Source: Bacteroidales bacterium (GTDB lineage: Bacteria; Bacteroidota; Bacteroidia; Bacteroidales; UBA932). From it: a DNA stretch of 48,979 nt. The stretch spans positions 8,303 through 57,281 of the forward strand of contig JAMPAT010000023.1 in NCBI GenBank assembly GCA_023667095.1, read 5' to 3'. Shown in pieces: positions 8,722 through 18,019 of the stretch. A model generated the notes under the pieces. That model did not search any database. It saw only the letters and a program-made list of their open reading frames with translations, and was not told where the DNA came from. The position numbers and the translations under genes were made by a program. Within the stretch, counting starts at the first letter, position 1. Every line of letters starts with the position of its first letter.

Positions 8722-10974
8722 TCATCTGCAGGTGAATTTGAGTGTCCCACCATTCACTAGATCTTCATGGCTGACCCTGAACCCTTTGTATGCCTTTCCT
8801 CCGAGAACGGTACGGCTAATGTACTGTCCTGCAGTCTTCTCAATCACAAGGTTTGTCCTGCCATTGCTCCAGCGCGGGTCAAGCCTGATTTCCACCTTGT
8901 CAAAAGAAGGTGTAGTCAAGGTATAGTAAGGCACTCCAGGGCAGTCAGGGTAGAATCCCATCATCGAGAATATCGCCCAGGCAGACATTGTGCCTGTATC
9001 ATCGTTGCCGGGGATTCCGTCCGGACGCGTAGTGTAATATTTTTCAAGCAGTTCAGCCACAATCTTCTGAGTTCTCCATTCCTCCCCCTTGAAATAGCTG
9101 AAAAGATATGGATAGGCTATATCAGGCTCATTTGCAGGATCATACAGTCCCTCGTCAAACACCTTCTGCAGCTTCTCCACAAAATTCTTTCTGCCTCCCA
9201 TCAGCTTTGCCAGCCCCATTACATCATGAGGGACATAGAAAGTATAGTTCCACGCACTGCCCTCATGGAATCCTGGCACGGCCTCAAAATTCTCACCCTG
9301 ACGTGGGTTGAAAGGAGAATAGAATTCTCCATCCATGCATATCGGGCGGAAAGTGCCGAACTCCTTGCTGTAATAATGCCTGTACCCGAGAGAACGCTCA
9401 GCAAAAACCTTTGCATCCTCATCATGTCCAAGCTCTGATGCAAGCTTAGACAAGGCGAAGTCAGCAATATAGTATTCAAGTGCATGGGACACGGAGTTGT
9501 CACCGGAATTGTCACCTGCATAGAATCCGAGAGGGACATATCCCCTTTCTATATATGGATCAATGTCTGGACGCATCAGGTTCTGCGCTCCTGGAGTGAC
9601 TGCTCCCTTGACAGCAGCGGCATAAGCCTTTTCAATATCAAAGTCACGAAGCCCTTTGAACCATGTATCTGCGATAACCGGTATGGACGGGTCCCCCTCC
9701 ATTGTAAACGTCTCACGTCCGTATAGTTCCCATTTAGGAAGCCAGCCCCATTCGTCATAGATTCCAATCATGGAGCGGACCATGTCCAGCTGACGTTCCG
9801 GATAGACAAGTGTCATCAGCTGGTGAAGGTTACGGTAGGTATCCCAGAGAGAAAATACTGTGTACCTGTTCTCCCCCTCAGGCACCTGGCCTATACCGTC
9901 ATTCTCCATAAGCGGATACTCCCCATTGACATCATTCAATATATTAGGGTGTATAAGAGCATGGTAAAGAGCTGTATAGAAGACTTCTTTCTGCTTCTGT
10001 GAGCCTCCGCTCACCGTTATGCGCGAAAGGTCAGATTCCCACTGGGCCTGAGCCTCAGAACGGACATGGTCAAAACAGAATCCGTCCTGCTCCGCATCAA
10101 GGTTCATGCGGGCATTTTCACAGCTGACAAACGACACACCCATCTGCACTTCTACCTGCTCACCTTCCTCAGTATTGAAACTGAACCAGTAGCCGACATC
10201 GTTGCCGGCAAGTTCACGTCCGTATTTCCGGTATATCTTGTATTTTCCATTGTCCGGGGTCCATTCAGCCTCAACGCCTTTCATCTTTGGCTGTTTTTTC
10301 CAGAAGCCTGCCCCGGACGGAGCCTTGCTGACCCTCATGACAAAATAAATCGGAAATACAGCCTGAGGATTATAGCAGAATGTCCCGAGAAGACGCATTC
10401 CCTCAATCTCTGTGTCGCTGACCTTGCGTACCCATGCACCGGTCTCGTTGGTAAGTCCTTCACCAAGGTTGACAAGGATGTTCCCCTGTCCTTTCGGGAA
10501 GGTATATCTCTCAATGGAAGAACGCATTGTGGATGTAGCCTCAGCCTTTATGCCGTATGCAGACAATGTGCATGTATAGTATCCAGGGGCAGCTGATTCA
10601 TCTGTGTATTCAGAGCCATACAGGTGATAGTCAACTTCAAGCGGACCGGCAGTCGCCATGGTCAGAAGCGAACCGAGCTCAGGACATCCCACGCCACTGA
10701 GATTTACATGGGAAAAGCCTGTAAAGAACTTGTTCTCAAAACAATATGGAGTTGACCACCAGCGGCTGTCCTTGTCATAGACATTAAGGTCTGACCCCAT
10801 AACATTGAATGGGGAGACGCTCATCATTCCATTGGGGCACACCGCCCCTGGGTTGGTTGTGCCGAAATTGGTCGTACCGACAAAAGGATTGACATAGCCC
10901 GTGAGTTCCTCACCGGATACAGAGACGCACCCGAGAACGGCAGCAACCGCTGCTGACAATATTCTTCTGGTCAT
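8722..10974 (-). CDS. GH92 alpha-mannosidase (NEPDIAYPYLF type)
   Basis: A second GH92 enzyme, 750 residues, with a signal peptide (possible lipobox around Cys16). It shares YVNPFVGTTN, GFSHVNLSGVG, GDPSIPVIADTWFKG and GNDDTGTMSAW with the family. Where its neighbour has HGNEPSHH, it has ANEPDIAYPYLF, placing it in a different GH92 subgroup, so a different linkage preference is likely (alpha-1,3 or alpha-1,6 rather than alpha-1,2; inference). It is the first gene of a two-gene unit; the GH130 gene behind it ends in its own hairpin. Together the two would strip the branched mannose of a high-mannose N-glycan. Confidence 0.9.
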   Translation of the reverse strand: MTRRILSAAVAAVLGCVSVSGEELTGYVNPFVGTTNFGTTNPGAVCPNGMMSVSPFNVMGSDLNVYDKDSRWWSTPYCFENKFFTGFSHVNLSGVGCPELGSLLTMATAGPLEVDYHLYGSEYTDESAAPGYYTCTLSAYGIKAEATSTMRSSIERYTFPKGQGNILVNLGEGLTNETGAWVRKVSDTEIEGMRLLGTFCYNPQAVFPIYFVMRVSKAPSGAGFWKKQPKMKGVEAEWTPDNGKYKIYRKYGRELAGNDVGYWFSFNTEEGEQVEVQMGVSFVSCENARMNLDAEQDGFCFDHVRSEAQAQWESDLSRITVSGGSQKQKEVFYTALYHALIHPNILNDVNGEYPLMENDGIGQVPEGENRYTVFSLWDTYRNLHQLMTLVYPERQLDMVRSMIGIYDEWGWLPKWELYGRETFTMEGDPSIPVIADTWFKGLRDFDIEKAYAAAVKGAVTPGAQNLMRPDIDPYIERGYVPLGFYAGDNSGDNSVSHALEYYIADFALSKLASELGHDEDAKVFAERSLGYRHYYSKEFGTFRPICMDGEFYSPFNPRQGENFEAVPGFHEGSAWNYTFYVPHDVMGLAKLMGGRKNFVEKLQKVFDEGLYDPANEPDIAYPYLFSYFKGEEWRTQKIVAELLEKYYTTRPDGIPGNDDTGTMSAWAIFSMMGFYPDCPGVPYYTLTTPSFDKVEIRLDPRWSNGRTNLVIEKTAGQYISRTVLGGKAYKGFRVSHEDLVNGGTLKFTCR

Positions 10975-10996
10975 AGTAGTGCTGATTAAAAACAGA

Positions 10997-11038
10997 AGAC
11001 AGTCCAGCGGCCATTATTCACTGCCGGCAGGACTGTCT
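10997..11038 (-). terminator. intrinsic terminator after the GH130 gene
   Basis: AGACAGTCC and GGACTGTCT form a nine-bp stem with a further GGC/GCC pairing inside. On the minus strand a TTTTT run follows a few bases beyond the stem. It separates the GH130 transcript from the GH92 pair. Confidence 0.7.
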
Positions 11039-11045
11039 CCAGATA

Positions 11046-12056
11046 TTAGAGTATATTTGTCTTCTTTGTGAAATCTATGATTTCATCGATATAGCCGAAA
11101 GCAAGCCCCACGACTGTGTCTGCGCATCCGTAGTAGACTGCTACCCGGCCAGTCTCCGGATCATGCAGGGATGCACAAGGGAAACATACGTTAGGCACAT
11201 CTCCTGTACATTCATAGATTGTTTCCGGATGAAGCAGATATGGGCCTGTACGTGCAATCACTTTCCATGGCTGCTCCAGGTCAAGGAGAGCGGAACCGAA
11301 TGAATAGTTATATCCCTGGCATGTACGGTGTACACCGTGATAGAACATCAGCCATCCCTCTGAAGTCTCGATAGGGACAGGCCCTGCGCCTACCTTGCAG
11401 CACTGCCATGCGCTCTTCTCAAAATCGGACGGTCCCATCACAAAGCGGTGGTGTCCCCAGTATTCAAGGTCTGGAGACTCTGAATAGAATATGTCACCGA
11501 AAGGAGTGTGGCCGGTGTCGCTCGGACGTGAAAGCATTGCAAACTTGCCGTTTATCTTGCGCGGGAACATCACACCGTTCCTGTTGTACGGAAGGAACGC
11601 ATTCTCCAGCTGATGGAAAGTCTTGAAATCATCTGTCCATGCCACTCCGATTGTAGGTCCATGGTAGCCGTTGCACCATGTGACATAGTACTTGTCATCA
11701 ATCTTGCAGACACGCGGATCATAGCCGTAAAGCCAGTCCTTGACTTCAGGGATGTCACAGTCGAATTTCAATGTCTCCGGATCAAGTTCCCAGTTAAGGC
11801 CGTCCTTCGAGAAGCCGACATGAAGCGTCATCCTTATATTGGTGTCATCTACACGGAAGACTCCTGCATAGCCTCCGTTGAAAGGGACTACAGCAGAATT
11901 GAATATGCTGTTGGAATCCGGAAGCAGGTTCCTTGGAATGACAGGATTGGCTGAATAGCGCCACATTGTTGCCTTGCTGCCTTCAGGCCTGTCTTCCCAA
12001 GGCATTGCAGGGAGCGGAGTCCCCGCGATCTTAAGTTTATTCTCCATGATATGCAA
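11046..12056 (-). CDS. GH130 beta-1,4-mannosyl-N-acetylglucosamine phosphorylase
   Basis: A 336-residue five-bladed propeller phosphorylase. It converts Man-beta-1,4-GlcNAc (the N-glycan core disaccharide) plus phosphate to mannose-1-phosphate and GlcNAc. The sequence closely follows what I remember of the gut metagenomic enzyme Uhgb[30 protein letters not shown] (catalytic Asp region), [12 protein letters not shown] and VNPC-like [14 protein letters not shown]. No signal peptide, so it is cytoplasmic. The start may be 12056 or Met4 at 12047. A TATATTTG box upstream and a terminator downstream suggest its own transcript. It supplies the final step for glycans cut by the GH18 and GH92 enzymes of this locus. 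Confidence 0.9.
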   Translation of the reverse strand: MHIMENKLKIAGTPLPAMPWEDRPEGSKATMWRYSANPVIPRNLLPDSNSIFNSAVVPFNGGYAGVFRVDDTNIRMTLHVGFSKDGLNWELDPETLKFDCDIPEVKDWLYGYDPRVCKIDDKYYVTWCNGYHGPTIGVAWTDDFKTFHQLENAFLPYNRNGVMFPRKINGKFAMLSRPSDTGHTPFGDIFYSESPDLEYWGHHRFVMGPSDFEKSAWQCCKVGAGPVPIETSEGWLMFYHGVHRTCQGYNYSFGSALLDLEQPWKVIARTGPYLLHPETIYECTGDVPNVCFPCASLHDPETGRVAVYYGCADTVVGLAFGYIDEIIDFTKKTNIL

Positions 12057-12093
12057 AAAATAACTATAGCAATTATTCTACTTTACAAAGATG

Positions 12094-12101
12094 CAAATAT
12101 A
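12094..12101 (-). promoter_or_regulatory. -7 promoter box for the GH130 gene
   Basis: TATATTTG on the minus strand fits TAnnTTTG and lies about 40 bp before the GH130 start. No clear -33 TTTG is seen. Confidence 0.4.
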
Positions 12102-12224
12102 CTATTAATTACACAGCCTGGCAAGAGATTTCCAGTGTCTTATAATTCTCTTCGGACGAATATTCCGGAACAGCATTTGTATAACCGGGACAGCAGATAA
12201 GGAACACAATTAAAAATTAATATC

Positions 12225-12464
12225 ATGAAAGCAACAGAAGACAAAGGAAAATCCAGAGGGCAGGATTGCAATTGCACCCCTGATACAGGAGGTTCGCGCA
12301 GAAAAGGACATGTAGTGACACAGCTTACACCTGACGACCTGATGACAGACTCCTGTCTCGGGAAATCAAGGACAGGCCCGGACGGGGAACCGACAGCGCA
12401 GCAGCTGAACCAGGAAGTGACAGCAATAAACCCATCTGTCGAAAGCATGGACGGACGTGGATAA
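12225..12464 (+). CDS. small hypothetical protein
   Basis: A 79-residue ORF, hydrophilic, with a Cys-x-Cys near residue 15 and no signal peptide or membrane segment. I do not recognise it. Support for it being real: an A/T-rich leader (AATTAAAAATTAATATC) typical of Bacteroidales start sites directly before the ATG, codon use like its neighbours, and a strong hairpin only six bases after the stop. It is the only plus-strand gene inside the minus-strand PUL, sitting between GH130 and the CotH-type gene. A minus-strand ORF over the same bases (12140-12448) is less likely. Confidence 0.45.
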   Translation: MKATEDKGKSRGQDCNCTPDTGGSRRKGHVVTQLTPDDLMTDSCLGKSRTGPDGEPTAQQLNQEVTAINPSVESMDGRG

Positions 12465-12469
12465 AAGTC

Positions 12470-12492
12470 GAGGGTGAGAAATTCTCACCCTC
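12470..12492. terminator. bidirectional terminator-like hairpin
   Basis: GAGGGTGAGAA and TTCTCACCCTC form a perfect 11-bp stem around a single A. It sits between the stop of the small plus-strand ORF (12464) and the stop of the minus-strand CotH-type gene (12500), so it can end both. T-rich sequence follows on the plus side and a TTTT on the minus side. Confidence 0.75.
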
Positions 12493-12499
12493 TATACAT

Positions 12500-14503
12500 T
12501 TATTTATTGAACAGCTGGTCAAGCAGCCTTGCACGCTGCTCTGTCAATGTGCGTATACGCTCTATCTCCTCCGGATATGTCTTTGCAGGCATGTTTGCCT
12601 CGCTACTGTACTGGTAATAATATTTCCAGACAGTGAAATTGGCATCTACAGCCTTGGACATACGGACAGGGAGTTCGTCAAGGAGCCTGTTGGTTGCAGA
12701 AAGCAGCTCGTCTTTCTTTGCTGCCCACCGTTTCGCCACAAATGCACGGAAGGTCTCGTCTTTCCAGACATGCTGGAACCAGTCGTCATTGACATAGCTC
12801 GGCATCCAGAATCCCGCATTGATCATAAGGCTTGAAAGAGGCGGATACTCCCAGTGCGGAGTACGGTTGTCATTGTTCCAGCCTTTGTCACAGTCCCATA
12901 TAGGCCCGAAGAAAAGCTTGTCTACACCACGGCGTTTATACATATATGTACTTGTGTAGCCGTCAAGGTCACCGACAAGTTCCTTGATGATTATGAAGTC
13001 TGCCATTGTCTTCTCATCCATATACTTGCGCCAGCCGTTGTCCGGATCCTTGAAATTGCTGCTGTACAGGGCATCCTCAGCCTTTCCGATAAAGTTGGTT
13101 ATGTAGTCGTACTGGGCCTGGTCAAAATCATCATCCTCCGGATATTTGTATGTCATCCGGATACGTTTCCTCGGGGAATAATGGTTACCTTCATGAAGGT
13201 CTGTTTCAATGATATAGCCTCCGGTAATCTTCTCCGGGTCACTTCCGTCCGCTGCCTTCAGCTTGTCTACGGCGATACGCCCAGGCTTGCGCTGCATCTG
13301 GTCACTCATCTGATAGACACCGAAATATTCTCCGTCAAGATGACTGGTCTGCCTTGTATCCGAATAATAGTAGTCACCTGTGAAATAGACGTTGATAAGC
13401 TGCATGCAAGGAGTAAAGTTCAGGGCCTTCTCGTGATGCCAGCCCTCAGCGGCATTGAACAGTATGCGGGAATATTCAAATGCGATGCAGTTGCGGATGA
13501 GTGACTTGTCCATATCCTGCGACATGATTACCCAGCTTTTTTCCTTGGCATGGTTAAGTCCGATAGGGCTGAACTCCTCTGTAAACTTAAGGCGGAAAGG
13601 CTTCTTCGGGAGGCCCCAAGTGGAGTTTCCGCGTCCACGTACTTCAATCTTGCCTTTTTCGGCACTGTCCCACCAGCCTTCTCCGGTAGATCCCGGAGTC
13701 TTGTCAAACAACTCTATGTATGTCTGGACATATTCAGTCTTTCCGCTTATCAACCTTTCTGGCCTTATATGCAGGCATGGCAGTTCCCTGTTGATCTGAG
13801 GGCAGTTAAGGCTTACGCTATAATCCTTGGTATCACCGTTTTCCGCCATGACAGTCAGCACAAAGTCATCAGCAAATGAAATGGCAGTCGTCCCTGAAAC
13901 AACTTCGTCACCGCCGACAAAGACCTTGTAGCCATTTGTAGTGAAAGTGGGGATGAGCATCTCCGGATTCTCCTTTTCTATCCATTTAAGGTATTTTCCG
14001 GTCAGGGTCCTTGCGTCTGCATCAAATTTGATTGGAACCGAAAAGCCGTTCACAGCCTCGTCTATCCTGAATGTCAGCAGGTCACAGTCCGGACTTTTAG
14101 GAGCCTCGGCAGCATCCTGGAGCACTGTAACCGTAACATCCTCACATCCTGAAGCTGAAAGGACAATCTTTGCAGAACGCTCCTCCATCTTTCCATTGGG
14201 AGCAACTGTCACCTTAAGGTATGCGGATCGCGGTCCAACTGACTTCAGTTCTATATCTGAATCTGGCGTCGATACAAACTTGCCGGAGCACCACAGGACA
14301 TTTGAATTGACTGCGACACCTCCATTTGCAGTTACCTTGGTGTATACAGTTCCACCTTCATGGCCAATGGCAAGCTCAGTCTGTTCAACATCAAGGAATG
14401 GCTTGGTTCCACCTCCTGGTTCTTCCGGGATTATATCCTCACGGCACGAGACAATGCCGAGCACGGAGATGGCCAGCAGGAATAAATGTCTTAAGTGTTT
14501 CAT
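12500..14503 (-). CDS. CotH-type kinase-fold lipoprotein with BACON domain
   Basis: A 667-residue secreted lipoprotein. The signal ends in VLGIVSC (Cys20). A BACON-like beta domain spans about 38-130, a linker domain about 140-245, and a CotH kinase-fold domain follows from about 255: KIEVRGRGNSTWGLPKKPFRLKF (the usual RGNSTW signature), KSWVIMSQDMDKSLIRN, and GPIWDCDKGWNNDNR (the metal-binding aspartates). CotH proteins in Bacillus are protein kinases, and many Bacteroidota PULs carry secreted CotH lipoproteins of unknown role. The strong terminator upstream separates it from the GH18 operon, so it probably has its own promoter. Whether it acts on glycan, protein or peptidoglycan cannot be told here. 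Confidence 0.85.
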   Translation of the reverse strand: MKHLRHLFLLAISVLGIVSCREDIIPEEPGGGTKPFLDVEQTELAIGHEGGTVYTKVTANGGVAVNSNVLWCSGKFVSTPDSDIELKSVGPRSAYLKVTVAPNGKMEERSAKIVLSASGCEDVTVTVLQDAAEAPKSPDCDLLTFRIDEAVNGFSVPIKFDADARTLTGKYLKWIEKENPEMLIPTFTTNGYKVFVGGDEVVSGTTAISFADDFVLTVMAENGDTKDYSVSLNCPQINRELPCLHIRPERLISGKTEYVQTYIELFDKTPGSTGEGWWDSAEKGKIEVRGRGNSTWGLPKKPFRLKFTEEFSPIGLNHAKEKSWVIMSQDMDKSLIRNCIAFEYSRILFNAAEGWHHEKALNFTPCMQLINVYFTGDYYYSDTRQTSHLDGEYFGVYQMSDQMQRKPGRIAVDKLKAADGSDPEKITGGYIIETDLHEGNHYSPRKRIRMTYKYPEDDDFDQAQYDYITNFIGKAEDALYSSNFKDPDNGWRKYMDEKTMADFIIIKELVGDLDGYTSTYMYKRRGVDKLFFGPIWDCDKGWNNDNRTPHWEYPPLSSLMINAGFWMPSYVNDDWFQHVWKDETFRAFVAKRWAAKKDELLSATNRLLDELPVRMSKAVDANFTVWKYYYQYSSEANMPAKTYPEEIERIRTLTEQRARLLDQLFNK

Positions 14504-14519
14504 AAATAAATGCAGTTTT

Positions 14520-14561
14520 AAAAAAATGGGAATGCCGGAATCAACTCCATGGCATTCCCAT
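14520..14561 (-). terminator. intrinsic terminator at the end of the SusCD operon
   Basis: ATGGGAATGCC (14526-14536) pairs with GGCATTCCCAT (14551-14561), and on the minus strand a run of seven T follows at once. This is a textbook rho-independent terminator and marks the end of the fecR-susC-to-LamG operon. Confidence 0.9.
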
Positions 14562-14605
14562 GCAAAATTACATTATTTCAGGGATATTTTCCTTAAAACA
14601 ACGAT

Positions 14606-16255
14606 TTATTCCGGAAGAGAAACCTCAACCCAGTTTGCACCTGGGTCACCCACCTGTGATGAACCGCTCGAACGAACATTAGTCTCACCGTATAGGGTAT
14701 TTCCATGTCCTGTGCAGTCTTCAAACTCATGTCCCTGTCCCTCATTGAGTTTCCAGTATGCGAGAAGACCTTCTGAGTTAGGGTCAACACCATAGAAATG
14801 ATCCGGAGAGTTAATCTCTTCTGCAGTCAGGGTCTTGTTCCATACACGAAGTTCGCACATAAGGCCTCTAAAGTCACGGGCGCTGTCGTATGCATAACCA
14901 ACCCAGAAGCAACGCTGAACATAATAACCAGATTCATCATTGTGCTGGATTCCCAAATTGATATATGGATTTGCATTCTGACCTGTACACATCTCCACAC
15001 CATTGATATATACGGTGTTTTTACCATTGTCAAACGTAACGGCAATATGATACCAAGTATCAGTCTCAAGATTCAGGCTTGGATCTGTAAAGTTCTTGCC
15101 AAACGTAGCAAGCTGGAAGCGGTTGCTTGGAATGCCGGAGTCACCAATTCGGAGAAGGTATTCACCCTCACGTCCCATAATTGTTGACAGAGAACCGGAA
15201 GTCTTGAAATCATCAGCTCTTACAAGGGCTTCAAAAGAGCAGTTACGAATACTGCTAAGTGTAGTCAACGCATCCTGTGACCATACTGGATATGCACGTG
15301 CCTTAGTGAAGTCAACAGCAGAAGTAATCAAAGCCGGAGGAGTCTGCCTTACGGAAACAGTCACAACAAGCGGCTCAACTCCCTCTATAGGATTCTTCTC
15401 TGTAAATGTAACAGTAGAATACCTCTTGCCTTCTGCTATAGATGAAGCGGAGAATGTTTCTACGCCATTCTTTTTACCGTTATATTTCAGCCATTCTGCG
15501 CCTTCTGTCGCCTTGACTGATACGCTGTACTCAATATTTGCGTCAACCTTGATTTCTACATTGCCTCCTTCCAGGCCAAGTACATATTGATTATTCTCTG
15601 GTACAATCACAGGCTGTGCCCTCTGGATTACATGTACTTCAACAGGCTCCTGCTCATCTGCACTCACAGTGATTACACCTTCACGGTTTTCACGTCCTTC
15701 ATTCTTCTTGAGTGTAAAATACAGCTTGGCAACATTACCGTCTTCTTCACGTGCAACACGGAATGACATCCAGTCTGCTGCATTGTCTGAGACAGATGCC
15801 TTGAGTGAACGGTAGTTCAGATTTGTATTGAATACAAGTTCAACCTGCTCTACATCGTATGTAAGTTCAAGTTCAGAAGCAGAAGCAAGTTCCATAAATG
15901 TAGGAACACCTGATTTTGAAACAATCAGAAGATCTGTCTCTGCAAGGCCTGTCTTGAAAGTATAGACTGCCGACAATTCTGAACCTGTATAGTTGGCGTC
16001 TGCCTTAAATGTCACAATATCACCGTCAACACCTTTAGTGATATCAGATGAGACCCAGTCATAAGTCTCAGATGCTACAAGTTCCCACTCACCGGTACTT
16101 GTAACAATTACCTGCTGCACTCCACCGTCCTTTGAATAAGTCAAAGATTCAGGAGCGACAGAAATCTTGTCCTGTTTGGCCGGAGTCTCAACCTTTGTAT
16201 CTGTACATCCAACAAAGGCAAGCAAAGCAGCCGCTATAGTCAAATATTTTTTCAT
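14606..16255 (-). CDS. lipoprotein with BACON-like repeats and LamG-like domain
   Basis: About 549 residues from the chosen start (MKKYLTIAAALLAFVGC; lipobox Cys17); upstream codons from 16309 lack signal features. Three successive beta-sandwich segments (about 25-115, 118-215 and 218-310, each ending in a V-x-V-x-Q-type strand) look like BACON domains. A concanavalin-like LamG_3 domain follows (about 320-549), with LRVWNKTLTAEEIN and GLLAYWKLNEGQGHEFED near the C-terminus. BACON domains in PUL proteins act as stalks, and LamG domains bind glycan. It is the last gene of the operon, 57 bp after the GH18. Likely a surface glycan-binding lipoprotein; no catalytic residues are recognised. Confidence 0.8.
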   Translation of the reverse strand: MKKYLTIAAALLAFVGCTDTKVETPAKQDKISVAPESLTYSKDGGVQQVIVTSTGEWELVASETYDWVSSDITKGVDGDIVTFKADANYTGSELSAVYTFKTGLAETDLLIVSKSGVPTFMELASASELELTYDVEQVELVFNTNLNYRSLKASVSDNAADWMSFRVAREEDGNVAKLYFTLKKNEGRENREGVITVSADEQEPVEVHVIQRAQPVIVPENNQYVLGLEGGNVEIKVDANIEYSVSVKATEGAEWLKYNGKKNGVETFSASSIAEGKRYSTVTFTEKNPIEGVEPLVVTVSVRQTPPALITSAVDFTKARAYPVWSQDALTTLSSIRNCSFEALVRADDFKTSGSLSTIMGREGEYLLRIGDSGIPSNRFQLATFGKNFTDPSLNLETDTWYHIAVTFDNGKNTVYINGVEMCTGQNANPYINLGIQHNDESGYYVQRCFWVGYAYDSARDFRGLMCELRVWNKTLTAEEINSPDHFYGVDPNSEGLLAYWKLNEGQGHEFEDCTGHGNTLYGETNVRSSGSSQVGDPGANWVEVSLPE

Positions 16256-16312
16256 AATTATTTCTATTTTTCTGGAATCAGCCGTTTTCCGGCTGATTCC
16301 ACAATTCATTAA

Positions 16313-17986
16313 TTATTCCCAGCGTGCGTACCTTGTAGAATCGTACTCACCTTCACCTATTTTAGTATAATAGCCTGTTGGCTCGGCAAGTTCCTGGTCA
16401 TAGAAACCACGTGCAGCCGCCTTGATCATAGGATCTATACGTGACGCATTGTTTGAAAGGCCACCGCCGACCTGCGGATGGAATGCGAACCACATGCACC
16501 AGCCATATCCATCAGCCTTCAACTGGCGTGCTGAACTTTCGTTGATGCTGCTGTATCCAAGATTACATTCAATAGAAACTCCACTGCAGTTCTTAAGTGT
16601 CTGCCCAGTCCATGGAGTTGAAGCACCGCCATAGTTGGCCACATGGAAATCAATAAGATCACCAGGAGTGTAGGTTACACCGTCAACTTCAACATTGCCT
16701 CTGTCATACCATCCAAAATCAAAGACCGATACCTGTGTTGGCCAGCTGCAGAGTTCTTTCATCTGCTTCTTGAGTTCATAGCAGAGGTACATACCGCCTG
16801 CAGAAGGATTCAGGAGATCTGAGTTGGAAGAACCGCTCTTATACTCCTCATCAAGGCTCGCTCCGTCGAGCTTATATTTTGCACATGCACTCGCTACATC
16901 GTATGCAAACATTTCTGCACCTTTGACAGAAAGGTTAAGAAGTCCTGCAGGTGTATGGTTAGGAAGCAAGCCAAGCTGGACTTCCATACCGGCATTACGG
17001 AGAGGCTGGATATAGACATCAGTCTCATCAAGAAGAGCCTGTACGTTAGGGTTGTTTGCAAGGTAGACAATATCCTGCTCTGCACTGTAGTTGATGTTAG
17101 CTGCAAACAGGATTACAACATCAAAGAATGGAGTGCCATCCTCAAGCATATACTCAAGCATGTTAAGAGGGTTAGTGTTGTTGACCTCAAGGTATACAAC
17201 ATTCTTCACCTCCTTTGGAAGTTTCTTCTTCAAAAGATAATTGATACGTTTTCCGTCCACAGGAAGAACAAGGCCCGGGCAAGAATCCTCATCAACAACA
17301 ACAGAGACGAGATAGTTTGTCTGCATTGCAGCGTCTGTACAGTCAAAGGTCAAAGTAACAAACTCAGACTCTGTCTGTCCTTCTGCAATTACAAAAGAGG
17401 CATCTGCCTTGATCTTGTCTATCGGAAGATTCTCTACCTCAATGTTGTCATGCTCAAAAGAATACTCTTCTGTGTAATCCATGTCAAATGCAATCTTGAC
17501 CTCCATATCAGACTTTGCCGGCTCATCAAGGACAAGCTTGACTGTTGTTGTATAGACAGGAGATGATGACGGCACAGATACATTGATGTCATTCTCGCCA
17601 GTAACATCTACAAGTCTTGCAGATGCCTCAACCTCTACTCCTGATGCAGAAGCCTGAAGAACAGAGACAGAAACCTTATCTGCATTTCCTGCAGTAAAGG
17701 AAATACGGCCAAGGCGTGAGCTCTCTGTATTGTCCTTTGCATTGACAGTAAGCTTATTGCCTTCCTTAGCTGCCTCAATCCATTCTGGAGCAGTAAAGTC
17801 CCAGTCATCAGCATCAGTAGTGACTACCATTTCAACTGGCACATTGCCTGATGCCTTGAAAGAGATTGTAGAAGCAGGAACAACCTCAAGGGTATTCTGC
17901 TTGATAGACTCTTCCTCACATGAGATGAGGAGAGCAGAAGCAAGCACGGAGCCTGCCATAATTTTAAACAAATTTTTGAATTTCAT
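16313..17986 (-). CDS. GH18 endo-beta-N-acetylglucosaminidase lipoprotein (EndoF/BT3987-like)
   Basis: About 557 residues. The start Met at 17986 is followed by a lipoprotein signal ending LLISC. A BACON-like domain (about 28-110) and a DUF1735-like domain (about 118-255) precede a GH18 barrel (about 258-557). The catalytic DGxxxDxE motif is complete as DGASLDEE: Asp374, Asp379 and the acid Glu381. This architecture matches the Bacteroides enzyme that cleaves the GlcNAc-GlcNAc bond of high-mannose N-glycans at the cell surface. It would generate the oligosaccharide imported by the SusCD pair. Operon neighbours on both sides are DUF1735/LamG glycan-binding lipoproteins. Confidence 0.92.
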   Translation of the reverse strand: MKFKNLFKIMAGSVLASALLISCEEESIKQNTLEVVPASTISFKASGNVPVEMVVTTDADDWDFTAPEWIEAAKEGNKLTVNAKDNTESSRLGRISFTAGNADKVSVSVLQASASGVEVEASARLVDVTGENDINVSVPSSSPVYTTTVKLVLDEPAKSDMEVKIAFDMDYTEEYSFEHDNIEVENLPIDKIKADASFVIAEGQTESEFVTLTFDCTDAAMQTNYLVSVVVDEDSCPGLVLPVDGKRINYLLKKKLPKEVKNVVYLEVNNTNPLNMLEYMLEDGTPFFDVVILFAANINYSAEQDIVYLANNPNVQALLDETDVYIQPLRNAGMEVQLGLLPNHTPAGLLNLSVKGAEMFAYDVASACAKYKLDGASLDEEYKSGSSNSDLLNPSAGGMYLCYELKKQMKELCSWPTQVSVFDFGWYDRGNVEVDGVTYTPGDLIDFHVANYGGASTPWTGQTLKNCSGVSIECNLGYSSINESSARQLKADGYGWCMWFAFHPQVGGGLSNNASRIDPMIKAAARGFYDQELAEPTGYYTKIGEGEYDSTRYARWE

Positions 17987-18019
17987 AATAATATAGTTAT
18001 GAGTTTTTGGTGTCAACAC

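Noticed and set aside
8767..9438. 223-codon plus-strand ORF
   Set aside because: It is antisense to the second GH92 gene, whose motifs are continuous there; it shows no start context or recognisable domain.
12140..12448. 102-codon minus-strand ORF
   Set aside because: It competes with the plus-strand 79-codon ORF, which has a better leader and a terminator right after its stop.
13941..14795. 284-codon plus-strand ORF
   Set aside because: It spans the antisense of two lipoprotein genes and a strong minus-strand terminator; the translation is serine/proline-rich shadow sequence.
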